64,000 bases of DNA from Larimichthys crocea (lineage: Eukaryota; Chordata; Actinopteri; Sciaenidae), in contig NC_040013.1 in the NCBI RefSeq assembly GCF_000972845.2, forward strand, positions 9,636,061 through 9,700,060, given 5' to 3'. The notes under the pieces were generated by a model, which did not search any database, was not told the origin of the DNA, and saw only the letters and a program-made list of their open reading frames with translations. Position numbers and translations under genes: made by a program. Of the stretch, positions 1 to 12,885 are shown one piece after another; position 1 is the stretch's first letter, and every line of letters starts with the position of its first letter.

Positions 1-39
1 GATTTATAGTTTGATCTCCTCTAGGTGCACTGCACACAA

Positions 40-440
40 AATAAAGCTCAAAGACTTTGTCTGTTTTTACCCCTGCCAACAGCATGACTATAGGTGGCCA
101 TTTTGGTCTTTCAGTCTGACACTTGAGTACAGACTGAAATAACCCAACAACTACTGGATGGATTACCAAATAACTTTCCATTTAGTTTCATCATCTGGTA
201 GTCCAATACTTCAAATTAATGACCAAACATCTGCAAAACAAATGACCTTCATCATCATCTCAGCTGTACCGTACCTTGTGTTTCATGCCAATTAGCAAAT
301 GTTAACATGCTAACATACTAAGCTAAAATGGCAAATCTGGTTAAAACATTATACCTGCCATGCTCATAATGCTATCACTCACTATGAGCATGTCAGCATG
401 CTGGCATTGGCATTTGCTTAAAGCACCACTGTGTCCAGTG
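40..440 (+). repeat. Dispersed teleost repeat, family A copy 1
   Basis: The segment has the texture of a widespread fish repeat. It contains CAACAACTACTGGATGGATT at about 145-164, then a series of AATTAGCAAATGTTAACATGCTAACA-like words near 290-315, and finally GAGCATGTCAGCATGCTGGC near 385-405. Related copies occur in this window at 30745-30830 (+), 46912-46966 (-), 56965-57225 (-) and 58700-59340 (+). Family identity is from memory; the internal recurrence is seen directly. Confidence 0.6.
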
Positions 441-2722
441 ATGAGTTCTGCTATCTGCTGTGAAAGATTTGTTTCATTTATACAAAAGTCTTCTGTGGAG
501 GGAGGTGATAAATTAAGAAATGTTGGGTTTTTCTGAAGGATTTGGAGGATATATTAGCCTGCTGCTAATGGACTTTCCCAAAGGATACAGTGGAAATAAT
601 ATCCCAGCTTAATGGAGCAGGAATGTGAAGAGTTGAGCTGTTTTAGAGCTTTTATGAGTATTTTGGATGAGTTGCTCTTTGTTGGACATCTTAGTACTTT
701 AGAAAATCAGCCAAGTCAGTGTAGAGTCTCCTCTAAACAAACCGAGTTTGACATCAGTTAGAATGACAGTGACCATGTCTAACATTTCAGTAAGGTCAAT
801 TCAATACCCAAAACAGACAAATATATATATAAACTCTCTCTCTCTGCTTAGATGCACATGTATGTAAATGTATAGAAAGATATATTTATCCACTCAAGCA
901 TAGATTAATAGATTTGTACACAGCCATTTTTTTGTTAAACGATTCCTTTTGTTGCTCGCTCTTGCAGCTCCACAATATGTTACGCCATGCCAGCTGCAAT
1001 CTGTGTACCGCTATGCTTTGTGATCCCACAGCCGTAAAGCATCATGGGTTATTGAGTGTCTGTCTTGAGATATCAACCTGTCCCTCTTCCCTCATTAGCT
1101 ATGCTGCTGGGCTGCTGTTAAGTTCAGATACATTCGTACAATGTGATCGTCTACATATGCTGACTGTGTGTTTGTGTTACCTGCAGTGCCGTTGCACTCA
1201 AACAGCCCGAGCTGAGCTTAAACACATTAATCACAGTCGGTGCCTTCAACTCAATTACAAAGACACACAATTTCTCTTCTGCCGGTGGTGCTGCGTTAGC
1301 ACGGAGCCGCCTCTAATTTGTTTGACAACTCGAAGGCCCCACAGATGTTGGGTGCTTTTATTGTTACAAGGCAATGAAGAAACAACTGCATTATTCACTT
1401 TCAATTAGAGGGCTGCTTAAATGCTCATAATACAGCAGCAAATCCAAACACCTTGCCATCGTTAACTTCTGCTGGCTCATTAAAGCCCATAACTTCATCA
1501 TTGGAAATTCATCACCGCGCAATATGTCTTGACTGTTTGTTTTGACTGCCTATCCTACTGATTATAATCATCAAATTAATCTTTTTTTTATCAACTTAAT
1601 ATCTATTTAGCTGAAGTAATTATATCTTCCTTAGACTTATGCATGAGTATTTCGACCTATATGAAGCAAACTGCACATTCTCATCCTCCGTCAAGAGTGT
1701 CTCACTTCTGTTTGTATCATGAATGAATGGCCTCTTCGATTTTGGCCGGGGTCCTTGGCAGCAATCAGTGATGTTTAGTGCCTGCTGAGATCACTGGTGT
1801 GACGGGAGCCTGAGCTCATGAATTTTCCAGTGGCGACTCTGTGAACGCCTTTGTGAGGTTCCATCAACACCAAATATACTGTCGCTTGTATCAGGGACTA
1901 ACAGAGTGGCTCTCTCTTCTTTATGGCTTTTTTAGTGCTGATTTTATTCGCATGGCCTGCCAATGACAGCAGCCTCCCGCAGACTTACAGGAAGTGGTAA
2001 TATCACCCGGTGCTCTGGTTCCACTCGGCTCAGGAGGAGGCTCTGCTGCTTGATGTCTCGTCCTTTTCTATAAAGAGAAGATTATTTTTATCTGTCACGC
2101 CTGAAAAGGCTCACTAGTTTTGCCACTGGTTGGCATGGCGACAGGATGGCACACTGACTCTCCTCTGCTTATGACAGTATCAGCAAAGAAAGACATATTA
2201 AGTTAATATGCTCACGTCTTTATCTCTCTTCATCTGCCTTTTATATTGACTGTTTCTATTCCTCACAGTGTAATATCTCTAAATCTGGCTCTTGCTCTTG
2301 TTCGGGCTCTAGCCTACTTAGTCATCTTGCATCTGTACATGCTCTATGCCATCTAAAGTCATGCTTAATGCCCCCCATGTATTATTCAGTGGCTATCTCC
2401 TTGCACGCTGCTTAACGGAGCCGGCATGAATGGAAGTTGACGAGGGAAACTCTGTCAGGTAGGATAGGATCTCACATAGCAATTAGAGGGGTGGTAAGTG
2501 AGCTGTCTGGTCCACGTACACTAGATCAGCTCACCAGATATGCGATAGCTACTCCAGTGGACTCCCTCTTCCCTCTGATTAAGAAGATTTGGCCACTTTG
2601 AATGAAAATGACTCTCGGGCAAGATTTCTCTTTCTGTGACTCGCACATGCAACCCCCATAAATATAGCCAAACTATCTCCATCTCATTTCTTTCCTAGAG
2701 TATGGACAGAAATGTGTGTGTA

Positions 2723-2724
<2 letters not shown>

Positions 2725-2753
<29 letters not shown>
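2725..2753. repeat. (TG)n microsatellite
   Basis: An uninterrupted TG dinucleotide run lies in the disc1 intron. It gives rise to a spurious open frame rich in Cys and Val. Confidence 0.95.
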
Positions 2754-3129
2754 CACAGCCACTTAGTCTCAGACATTTTCCCTTTCTCCCCGCTGTGCCA
2801 GCCCCCATCTCGTCTCATCCTGGAGCTGATGCTGTCTAATAACCACCATCAAGACAATGATACAAATTATAATTCAAACTTCAGTGTGATTCAGAACACC
2901 CAATTAGGCGACTTTCTCTCTATGTGAGTCCTACTCAATGTGAGCAAGACAAGTGGAATTACATTAGAGTATTCTCCAACCATTTTTGATTTGTGCTTCT
3001 TTAAAATGAAGCAGTATCTTCTTGTGACCCATTTCGTTTTTCATGTGATATGTATACTGTTAATGTCTCAATTTGAGAGACATTAAAATTTTTTCCAAAA
3101 ATTTCAGTTTTGGAAAAATATGTTTTATG

Positions 3130-3430
3130 TTTTCTTGCCTAGAATTAATTGAGAAGTGTGAAAATACTCTGACCACCAGCAGCCAGTTCGCTTAGCTTAG
3201 CATAAAGACCAGAAACATGGGAAGCAGCTAGCCTAGCTTAGCCAGCCACCACAGCTTAAAGCTCACTGATTAAATTATTTGCTCACTTACATTTTTATAC
3301 CAGCCGAGCAAACAAGATATGACGTGTTAATTAGTGAGCTGGTAGGTGGATTTTATTTGGACAGAACAAGACTAGCTGTTTTCAGTCTTAGTGCTAAGCA
3401 AGGTTAACCAGCCACTTGTTTAGTATTAAT
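3130..3430 (+). repeat. MITE-like repeat, family B (partial)
   Basis: The stretch carries the signature words of a second dispersed family: a GAGAAGTGTGAAAATACTCT-like segment, then AGCAGCCAGTTCGCTTAGC, CTTAGCATAAAGACC and a CTCACTGATTAAATT block. The same order appears at about 39740-40015 and in reverse orientation at about 63228-63465. The terminal repeats are not preserved in this copy. Confidence 0.5.
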
Positions 3431-4356
3431 ATGTTTTACAGGTCTTAACAAGCAAATGTTAGCAATACCCATCAGAGAAAAGCAATAGGAAAGTCAAAAT
3501 CAGGACTGCATTATGTTTTTGTTTTCTTTCCTCCTGTTAATCGTTTCATGACCTCTCCGATTTATCTTCTGACCTCTTTGCGGGTCTTGACCCCAAGCTG
3601 GGATCCGCTGCACCAGACTGTGGAAAACCAGTTATTCTTACTGCTTGTTGAGTTGCGCAGATGTTAGGATCATCAGATTTATGAGGCCAGCTTTGTAGTG
3701 TGTGTTTCAGTTGGGGAGGAGGGGGGGGTCGTATTGAACGTTATAGTTGGTGTGCACATATATGTATGCGGCGCAATTTGATACAAGTGCATCCTATTGT
3801 GTTCAAAGATCTGCTGCTGCGGGGGGCATATTCTCATGTTTCATACATGAGCTCATTAACGGCTCTCAGACTGCCCTCCTCTCCATCCTGACTAACACTC
3901 AGCCAGCCTGCGTCTGTCTCCTCAGGCAGCTCACTACTGGCATAAGGGCACAGGAAGCAACATAAGCTATCTATCCAACTTTATGCCCCACAGAAAATCT
4001 GGCATGATATAAGGTCCTATGCCATGATAAAATCCCCTTTTATCCTCAGGCTGTCTCCAGTTTTATCCCTTCTTAATGCGGCGGGAATGATCTTTCCTCT
4101 ATTGTTTGTTTGTCTTAAGAAAGAGCCAGCTGGGCCTTCAGCCTGAACTGTACTGTTACAGTTTTACAGCACAATGCCACACCAATTGTGATCACTGCTA
4201 CCTTTCCTTACAGAGCCCATGTACAATAAGGGCTAACGACAAGTAAATCTTGATGATATTAGAGCTGTACAGTAATTTGTTGCTAGGATACCCCATCATG
4301 GCTAATAAACCTAGTGAATGAAATGCAAGTAACAAGCTGTTGTTTTCTCTCTACAG

Positions 4357-4417
4357 AAAGCTGTCTGAAGGAGAACACTACAAAGTATGTCAAGTTATTG
4401 GAGGACAGATTGCACAG
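4357..4417 (+). CDS. disc1: disc1 exon a (coiled coil, 61 bp)
   Basis: This is the first disc1 coding exon in the window. It is flanked by CTACAG (acceptor) and GTAAGA (donor) and is 61 bp long. Two bases complete a split codon, then 19 full codons follow, then two bases of the next split codon. The reading begins E-S-C-L-K-E-N-T-T-K-Y-V-K-L-L-E-D-R-L-H, which aligns with the human DISC1 coiled-coil segment just before the conserved Cys-Pro and WEADLEAC motifs. The other two frames do not give this match. DISC1 is a scaffold at centrosomes, neuronal processes and mitochondria; this region is thought to act in self-association and partner binding. The final AG joins the C of the next exon to make Ser, as in the mammalian protein. 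The preceding exon is not in the window. Confidence 0.9.
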
Positions 4418-6620
4418 GTAAGAGTGTTTTGTGCTGTCTCTCTTTTTTTTTTTTTAGTGCAGCACAACTCAATATTCCACAGGAGTGAAACAAAACAAAG
4501 AGACATAAACAGAACAGCAGCCTCCAAGGAATTTCCTCTCACCTCTGTTGTCCTCTAACCAGAGCACTGTCTCCCCAATACATCACCTCACCCACCACAT
4601 CATGCACTCACACCTTATTTCTTATGCTCTTGTCTCCCAGAGCCCCTTCCTCACATTTCACTCTGTCTCTCACCTGCGCAATTTGTCTTTCTCTTCCCAC
4701 CTTCTCACATATTTTCTATACCTCCCTTTTTTATAGCTCCATTTCCACCTTCTCCCTGGTCTGTGTAAACCATTTTAGACAAAACAATATCTTTTTCTGT
4801 CTGTTTCACTCTTTCTGTCTGCGTCTCGGAGCTCCTGAATCACTGAAGACAGGTCTGTTATGTTGCCGGTGGTCGGCCCTGCCTTGCCTGACAGTTACAC
4901 AACAGGATTGTGATGTGCTGAGTGGCTGACTTTTGCCGGGCTGAGGGTGTGGGACCCAGTCAAGTGTCGACACCATACGCCTGTTTATGCTTCCGTATGG
5001 AGATTAGAGCTCGTCTCCTCAGCACACAGACAGCATCGAGCAGCTGGGATGTGATCGGCTCTGCAGCATTTTGGAACCATTTGTGTTTTACAGATGGATG
5101 AATAGAGCTGGTCTTGTTTTTGTGTACACCATATGAGCTGTGCTCTCCACTCAGCACAGTCTCTTTTTTTAAGTGTTCAGAGGAGGAAGGTTAGGCCTCT
5201 CGGGCTTAGTTAGAGCCAGGAAAAAGCCTATGTTGTCAGAGCCACTGTGTGTCTACCTGACCCTTATCTCTCTGTGTGTGTGGTGTGTGAGACAGGGTAA
5301 ATATGTCTGTGTTGCATCCTTGGAGAGGCAGGGTCACCTTTTTGGATGAAAGCCAAGAGTCAGTCACACACTGCATGGCTGTTTGTTGTTGAAGGATGCA
5401 CAGACTGGGGCTCTGTGTGGTCAAGGAGCAACATGGCTGCGATCTCAGTGCCCAGCAGGGAAGCATGCCTCTGAACCTTTTCTGTCAATAGGGCAGATGG
5501 CTGCTTTGTGTTTTGTTTGTTTGATTTTAAGGAGAGATGAGAGAGAGAGTTTGAGAGCGAGAGAGAGGGAGAGCACCTGTCTGTGCCGTATTTAAAGTGA
5601 AAAGTGTGAAAAAAATCAACTTGGCAACACTTGCTGACTTACTGAGAGAAGCATTTGTCAGGGTATTTTACAAAATGAGTAAGCACAGGCTTTATATACT
5701 ATATATACACTATATGAAGGCAGAACTAGGCATACAAAGCAGATTTCAAACCTCTAAAGAATGCTGAATCTCCAACTTCAAAATAAATGTGCACAACCAA
5801 AAGTTACATAAACAGCAAAAATCACGACAGTCACAAAATACCATCCCAGAAAGAAGAACACAATTTAAGACCTAAGTAAATATTTAAAAACTACTAATAT
5901 GATGCAAACCAACAAACCTTAAGTTTAACTATGGGCCAAGATCTAAAAATGCTGGATCCTACAATTCCCATAATGCAACTCAGCAGCATAATTTTACACT
6001 TTATTTTATTTTTCCAGAGGCACTGCAGATTTTGACATGCTGAATACTCGTCATGAGTAAACAAAACCTTGTGTATAAATCAGAGGACTGCACCTTTAAA
6101 TAACTCTAAAAATAGCTATATAAATGAATTGTCCTCCAGAAAAGTCTGTCCATTTAATGGAGCTCCTGTGTTTGCTGATCCTATCTTTTAGTTTCATCAA
6201 TAGATATTTTATTGCATGGAAAGCTGATTATATAGATCACATGTATCTTAACCACATCACCATTGAAAGAAAAATCACATTAAAGGACACCTTGTTGAGT
6301 ATTGGATGCTGTAAACTAATTTCCCTGCTCATCACGGTCTGTATTAATTGATTGACTCTGCAGCCCTGCATCAGTTTCCATATCCAGAGGTGGTCCAGAT
6401 TAAATCACAAGCACAGCTCTGGCTTTAGGCAAGGCCCAGTAGCTTCTACCAGCTCCAGTTTGGCGCAGTGACACATATTTGCCTTGATTGAACGGCAGTT
6501 GTCTCCACACGCGCATATATACACACTAACACACACACACACATGCACCCATCTTCCATTGTAAATTTTATCAGTCAGCTCTAATGTACATTACTGTTGA
6601 TGGAGTGCGCAGTTGGTGAT

Positions 6621-6660
6621 GGGAGGTGAGGAGAGGAAGGGGGGGGAGGGGAGGAGAGAG
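6621..6660 (+). other. G-rich tract, possible G-quadruplex
   Basis: A purine stretch contains several G runs, including an eight-G run, within 40 bases. The spacing would permit a four-stranded G structure on the + strand. This is a compositional observation only, with no sign of a function. Confidence 0.35.
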
Positions 6661-9600
6661 GCAGATTAGTACTGGTGAGATGTCTGGTCTCCGTGGAGAC
6701 GGATGGTGTTGAAAAAACCAATTATCTCTTCCTTGCTAAAGACTACAACAGGATGTTGGAGCCGCACAGATGCTGTAAGTGTGTCACCAGAACAAAAAAC
6801 ATTTTATTCAGATTAGCACTCGGCACAGTTGTTTAATGCATTATGTAGATGTTTCATTAGGAAATGCCTCTCGTACTTTTCCTACATTTGTGCATTCTTC
6901 TGTTGAGATTTGGATGTCATTTATCATATTTAACGGACACAATGCAACTGGTGTAGCAGGCATTAAAATACTCAGATGAGACATGTTCCCTTGTTAAAAT
7001 CGAGGACACGCTGAGAGCATCTACGCAGTGGAAAAAAACTTTAAACGTACAAAATCCTGTTTGTACATTAGACAAAGACGAAATTTAAAATGTCTGGAAC
7101 AAAGGGGCCTTTGTTACTCAGCTGTCTGTTGTAAAAACCTCCTCAGACAACGAGCCACCCACATTGCAAACAGTTCAGTTCATCCATATCCATCACACCT
7201 CATCCAATAGTCAACACCTTGTACTTCATCATATTATTAGCACCTCTCCTCTGTTGGTGTGATTTGAGCCGTTGCTGCATGATTAAGTTGAATCGTTACC
7301 ATCTATCCCCCTTTTTTTCTTCCTAATGTGCGAATCCTCATTGTGTTTGCAGCTTTTGGGGATCTTAAATTTCCCAGACGCTGGCATGAGACTGTAGGTG
7401 AAAGTCACATTCATTTTAATTTATTCACAATAGTCATTTCTAGGGGAGTTGGTGCTCACTTTATCCTTTAGCCTGATTTTTAGATCCCAGCTGTGACTGA
7501 GGATAAGGGCTGTTTTTCACACTCTGTCTGTTCTTGGCTGAACATATGGCCTTATGCTGGGTAGAGTTCAGAATATTGGCCAGAGAGTGTGTGAACCCCC
7601 GAGAGGTCTAACAGAACCTACTGGTACCAGCAACATCGGACTGCCCATCCGTCGTTCAACAGTTATATTTATAATCCTTCCTCCGTAGCTGTCTGTGTGC
7701 GTACATAATGCCTTAAGGAGAAAGAGCAGTCCTGTCAGTCAGCAGTCCCACAGCGGTGCTGTGCGACTGTAGAGGAAGTGTGCCTGCCTGTCTCTCCTTC
7801 TTATTACTGGGCCATCAGCGGAGCAGCACACCCACACCCTGCCACTGTCAGATGGCAGGCCAAGCGGCTGCCACCAATTAACCCCCCGGACGAGAAGTTC
7901 ATACCGAAGGGCACCAGGACGCCAACATCACAGGGATGTTTAGGCGCTGACGTGTTGTCTGGATTTTCAGTGCAGCACAAAAGTGCCGATGCCAGTTGCT
8001 TGTAATGAATTGTGGGTGTCATTGAAGAGAAGCTTTTTGTGATAGATGAGGCCAGCTTTGACATTTTTAGAGGAATTTATGATTGTACAACACTAAATCC
8101 CCACAGAGAATGATTTATGGGTATGTGTGTGCGTTAACACATGTGTGCCCACCCATATCTGCCTGTGTGTGTGTCCCTCTCCACTTCAGAAGAGACAAAT
8201 AACAATGGCATGGCTCACTGGGTGCGTCCCCACTATAGCAGGATTCAGAAGCAGCAGCGTTGAGTAGCGAATTGGTGAGTGCAGGAGGGGGCTGGGCCGA
8301 GCAATTTTTCTATTGTCTGTGTGCCAAATGAAGGTTAGAGAATGGCTGAGAGGCGTGCGCTGGCAGGGTACAGAGGTTGGCAGCCTTTTCAGGCAGGAGA
8401 TGGGCTGGAAAACAAGTGGCATTCAATTTTCAGGCGGCCTCATCACTGAGAGAGAGGAAAGAACAGAGCGACAGATATTGTCTGGCTGCATTTTGCCTTT
8501 GAGTTTGTTTATGTATGATGGAGAATGAGCAGTTCTCCTCAAATCTAACGGCACAGCGGGGAGGCTACACTCCTGCTACACTAGGTGAAAATACTGAATA
8601 TATTATAGAGGCTTATATGTAAGTATATTTGAGCTTAGAGTCTGAATTGTTGTGTTTTTATCATCCCAAGTCAGTCAATGTGAGAATGAGTGTTTGTGAC
8701 AGAGAGTGTCCTCCTGGGTTGGGAATCGGCACATATGGAGAGATGAGGACATTTATTCCTTTAAGATGTTTGATTCATCTCATCTCAAAGCCCACATCTC
8801 TGTCCCTGCATCCTGTCAGCTTTAGTTTGTTTTCTACATAAGATGGATTCCTGGAAACAGAGTTGTTATTGAGGTTATTGAGTATGTATGGGTAGATTTT
8901 ATTTCTTATTTTGAAATATTTAGTGCTCTTTAGTTAAGGTTTTGCATTTTTGTGTGCCTTTTAAGTCATATTAAAGGTAGAATTTCCAACACGAGCAATG
9001 GATTTAGTTCCTAAAATGTGACCTGGCACCACAACTATTTGGGAATGACTTGTTATCTTAAGGTCATTGAGAGAAGAAGAGTAATAAATACAGATATTTT
9101 AAAGGTCAGAGGTCTCAAATGCGAGTCAGTGGAGGAGTATTTCAGAAACAGAAAGTCTTTTTTTGGAATGCCAGAAAGACCAGATACAATGAAGTGTTTG
9201 TTACTCCTGTGAAACTCAACTTTCACACCAACTCATCCTAAAAATGAACAGAGACCTCCACAGGTCAGTGATCATACTGCTCATTGTCCAATAATATAGT
9301 CAGTCAGATGTAGTTGGTTTAATTGTTCTCCCCTGTTTTTACACAGGCCATCTTGGATGTCACCAAGGTCAGGTGAGGGAGTGTAGAGGGATGATTGACT
9401 GTAACTCAGTGAGCAGATAAACAAAAAGCAATCTTCCTGGCCTCACCCTGAACTCCTGCTCAGTGACCCCAGCAGAGATGAACACATCCAGGCTCCCCCT
9501 TTGTCTTTCTGCTGAAGCTCTTTGTAGAAGAGCTTAGCCTGTCAGGAAGACATTCACCCTCATTACATTTTGTCAATGACATTGCAATCTTTGATTCATT

Positions 9601-9879
9601 TCCCCCCCGTCACTCTGTTGTCAATGCTTTATTATAGAGATGTTAATAATGATGTCCTTTACTGTGCCTGTACAACTACATTGTTCAGATATCATGCAGC
9701 AGTTCAGTCATGACATGCATACTGTACCTCAATGTATGATTTTGTATGTGCTGTTGTACTTATATTAGTGTGATTATATGACTACAGTCACAACATACCC
9801 TATGTTTAGCATTGTATAGCCTCATAAATGTGTTTTTTTTAGTACATATATGAATAATTACTGATAAAGACTGTTTACA

Positions 9880-10170
9880 GGTCAAAACAGAACAGATCGT
9901 TTGGCATTTGGGGAAATACATTTTAACACCACTCTCATCTCTATTTGTTTTCTGTTGAGCTACAGCCAGGCAATTAGCATAGCTTAGCAAAAACAGCTGC
10001 CTGGTTGTCTCTGAAAATACACCTTTAAACACCTCAAAGGTCACAAATTAAAACATTAATATAACAAACATTACACATGTGGTTTAAGTTGTCATTAGTT
10101 AAGCTAATCGTCTCCTGGCTCCAAGTTGATACTTAACAGACACAGTGGCAACAACCTCATCTTGTGTTTA
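9880..10170 (+). repeat. MITE-like repeat, family B (degraded)
   Basis: It starts with a TTTGGGGAAATACATTT-like segment, followed by ACCACTCTCATCTCT, GAGCTACAGCCAGGCAATTAGC and TAGCTTAGC. These words occur in the same order in the other family B copies. The right end is unclear. Confidence 0.5.
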
Positions 10171-10426
10171 CTTTGTTGTGTCTAAATGTTTTATACTACA
10201 GAAACAAAATGTGACTGCATAAATAAATAATAAGTAATATATCTACTGCTATATAGTACAGTTATCACATCATTTTTAACTGTGTCATATTATTAATTTA
10301 CTCTCTGGCGCCACATTGTACCTTATAGCCGAGAGTTTATACATTAGTTAAATAGTTTATATTTCCATATTGCCTCATGTGGTATGGTATATAGTGTATA
10401 ACTCATTGGTCTGTTCCTCTCTGTAG

Positions 10427-10670
10427 CTGTGGCTGTCCAGGCCTGGAGCGGATCTGGGAAGCCGACCTGGAAGCATGTCACCTATTCCTGCGGGGCCTCC
10501 AGTTACGGACTCCCAGCTGCAGTGGAACCGACATCGAAGACCTCCCCACTGCAATGGCTTATCTTCCAACACAGCCGTGCACCAAAGAAGAAGAAGACTG
10601 TGCTATGCTGACTGCGTTAGGAGGGCGCTGGTGTCCTGAGGCAAACTTACAGAACTCAGAGTTCACTAAG
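10427..10670 (+). CDS. disc1: disc1 exon b (WEADLEAC motif, 244 bp)
   Basis: This exon is 244 bp, flanked by CTGTAG and GTAACA. One base completes the Ser codon split with exon a, followed by 81 codons ending in phase 0. Its first third carries the most diagnostic DISC1 signature, C-G-C-P-G-L-E-R-I-W-E-A-D-L-E-A-C-H-L-F. Human DISC1 has CKCPLLGKVWEADLEACRLL at the same place. The rest (ending NLQNSEFTK) is a poorly conserved linker rich in Thr, Pro and Glu. It is somewhat longer than the mammalian linker between the WEADLEAC helix and the LEEW segment. The reading frame is free of stops, and frame and phase agree with both neighbouring exons. This exon is the strongest single piece of evidence for the gene call. 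Confidence 0.96.
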
Positions 10671-12840
10671 GTAACATAGCAGTGTTACAATATAATATTC
10701 ATTAAAACGCCTATAAATTCATACCAGAGTGCAGAGCTTTGTCTTATTTACTACACACAACCCATTCCTGCCACTCAGACTTGCTTTTGTCTTTTATTCG
10801 TTACTTTGGTGTTAAATGTAGCCTCAAATAAAATGTTCCTGCTCGGTCAGTCCTACCACTTGACTGGAGAGGACATTCTCAGTCCATACATTCAGCTGTT
10901 CTTTGTCTGTCGACTACAGTTAGATGAGCAGCAGTCCGCTCTAAGGTATTTCTAAACGAGGAAAATGTGGGCGTGAGGGAGGCAACCATTTGGAAATATT
11001 TTGGCCTTCTTGAAGAGTTTCAATCTACAGAGCTCAGACTGAAGAGTCTGTTTCTGCACAATTACATGCATTTAGTGGGAATGCATGTCTGAGGTGTGTG
11101 TGTGTGTGTGGGTGTGTGTGTGTGTGTGTGTGTGTGAACGCTTTGTGCTGGTCTATCCCACAGTGAGTTGAGGTCCACTGCCTCAAGGCATAGTCCGACT
11201 CATTCTCTCCTCTCCTCACACTTTCCTCCACCCACGTAATCTGACAGACTTGTCTGAGGCTGGAACAAAGCCAAAAGAATTGATAGAAAAATAGCACACT
11301 TGCCAGAGATGTTTTTGTAAGACTTTATTTTGTTGGTTTGATTCACAGATTGTGATTTAATATATTTTCTGTTTTTCAATAGTAGTTTATACTGTAAATT
11401 TGCATTTGTATACAGTATGAATCTGCTGAACTGTAGCCATGAGCAAATATTTGTCAATGAATATTAAAACTGGAAGCTGTGGCATTTCATTGTCATGTTC
11501 AATAACTCCTCTTTACCTGCTCTCACAGTCTTGCTCTGCGCAACCATAAATATATACTTTGCATTGATGTCGTCTTTTCCTGCTCTGCCTGACTGCATTT
11601 CACAAACTGCATGGTTCTATTTTCTGCTTTCCCTTTGTTCTTCTCTGCTTTTCCTCTTCCACCTAAAGCCTGGCCCCTCCTAACATTTCTGCAAGAACTA
11701 AAAGGTGAGAGAGCCAACCATTTCTCTCTTTTGTCTCCGTCCTGTGCACTCTATTTTCTGTGTCCTCTAAGCCAGAAACACCAGAGCTCAGCTCTGTTCT
11801 CTGAATTCACCTTGGGCTGCAAAAATACATTTTAGAAGCTTTAGGATGTTGTGTTGATCCATGAATGTTTAAGAAACCTTCTCAATGTAGATATGCAATA
11901 AAAAGATCTCTGACGTCATGGACATGTACTGTACATTGTCTTTGCAACATTTAACATGAATGACAATATTAATGCCCCAAAACTAACCAGCTAACATGTT
12001 TTTCATAAGCACCTTGCAATCGCTTATCAAAGAGAACAGATGAATTGCAGCATGTTTTTTGTCCTGCAGCTCTGGCTTTTTCTTGGGGAAACAAAGACCA
12101 GAAAAATACATCTCTTACTGTTTTCCTTATATTTGAGCCTTTGTGTATGTTTCTACTTTTATGAACATTTAAGGACCCACATATCAAAAAGGTCCTCCAG
12201 TTTGCATTTGTTAGATTGTGTTGAGTGTTTTCATCTCAAGGCAACACACAATAGACGAGTATTTTATCAGTTGGATACCAGAAAACCTTTACAGTCGATA
12301 CCTTGAAAACTGCATGTGACAGATGTTGCTGTGAGGTGGATGTAATTGGAGAGAGCAAAGACAATCCAGTTTGTGTGACTGGTTCAAAATTGTTGCGTTT
12401 ACGATAAGATGGTCAGCTTCACCTGTGTTTACATCGAGAGCAAAAATAATGAAGGCTGTAACACCTTACACAATTTTTAATTAAAAAGTAATTATTAAAA
12501 CGTTCCTGATTATTATTTGTTGTTACTCAACCTTCTTATGTACTTACCCTGAAGCCACAGACAATATGTTATCATCCGATAGGTACAGTAATTACCTCCT
12601 CCCTTAGTGAAGAATTTACAATTATACACTTTGAATACTAACAAAGGAAACCTGCGGTACAGATTAAACAGTTAATCTGTTTTCTCCTTGTCAGTTTTGG
12701 TGATAAATAATTACAATGTCTTCTCATTATGATGATGCTGCATACATACAGTAAACAACCAACATAATTGCATTTTCAATAATTCATGAGCAGGTTTATG
12801 ACTGTGTGACCTTAACAAATCTTTCCCTTTTTTATTGCAG
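10671..12840 (+). other. disc1 GT-AG intron, about 2.2 kb
   Basis: The donor is GTAACA and the acceptor is TTTTTTATTGCAG. The intron contains a TG microsatellite at 11094-11136. I see no additional exon, RNA gene or clear transposon in the rest. Confidence 0.85.
11094..11136. repeat. (TG)n microsatellite
   Basis: This is a nearly pure TG run with one GG interruption near 11111, inside a disc1 intron. Confidence 0.95.
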
Positions 12841-12885
12841 AAATTGGAGGAGTTTTTGTTCTGCATGGAGGAAAATCACCCGGAG
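12841..12885 (+). CDS. disc1: disc1 exon c (LEEF segment, 45 bp)
   Basis: A short exon of exactly 15 codons, K-L-E-E-F-L-F-C-M-E-E-N-H-P-E, sits behind a strong TTTTTTATTGCAG acceptor. It matches the human DISC1 segment that begins V-L-E-E-W, between the linker and the C-terminal helical region. Phase 0 on both sides is required: exon b ends in phase 0 and the next exon reads correctly only in phase 0. That places the donor at 12886 (GTTGGT), which is weak at positions +3 and +4. A second GT four bases downstream (12890, GTAATG) would shift the frame and reach a stop within seven codons of the next exon. Confidence 0.85.

Larger units (their letters stand above)
1..4356 (+). other. disc1 intron (3' part) with repeats
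   Basis: This is non-coding sequence upstream of the first disc1 exon in the window. I looked for the preceding conserved coiled-coil exon and found no open frame with credible splice sites, so that exon probably lies outside the window. The intron holds a dispersed repeat at about 40-440, a TG microsatellite at 2725-2753 and a partial MITE-like repeat at about 3130-3430. Its 3' end is a good acceptor with a pyrimidine tract followed by CTACAG at 4351-4356. The stretch at about 1430-2010 is complex and repeat-free and could be conserved non-coding DNA, which cannot be judged without an alignment. Confidence 0.7.
4418..10426 (+). other. disc1 GT-AG intron, about 6.0 kb
   Basis: This major-class intron has donor GTAAGA and acceptor CTGTAG. 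It contains purine-rich GA tracts (about 5537-5573), a G-rich tract (6621-6660) and a degraded family B repeat (about 9880-10170). The segments at about 7370-8020 and 8180-8540 are complex sequence without recognisable repeats or exons. I see no second gene on either strand. Confidence 0.85.

Noticed and set aside
914..1408. 164-codon + strand frame in the first disc1 intron part
   Set aside because: It is Cys-rich with no similarity to DISC1 or any domain I know, and it lacks a matching acceptor/donor pair in phase with exon a.
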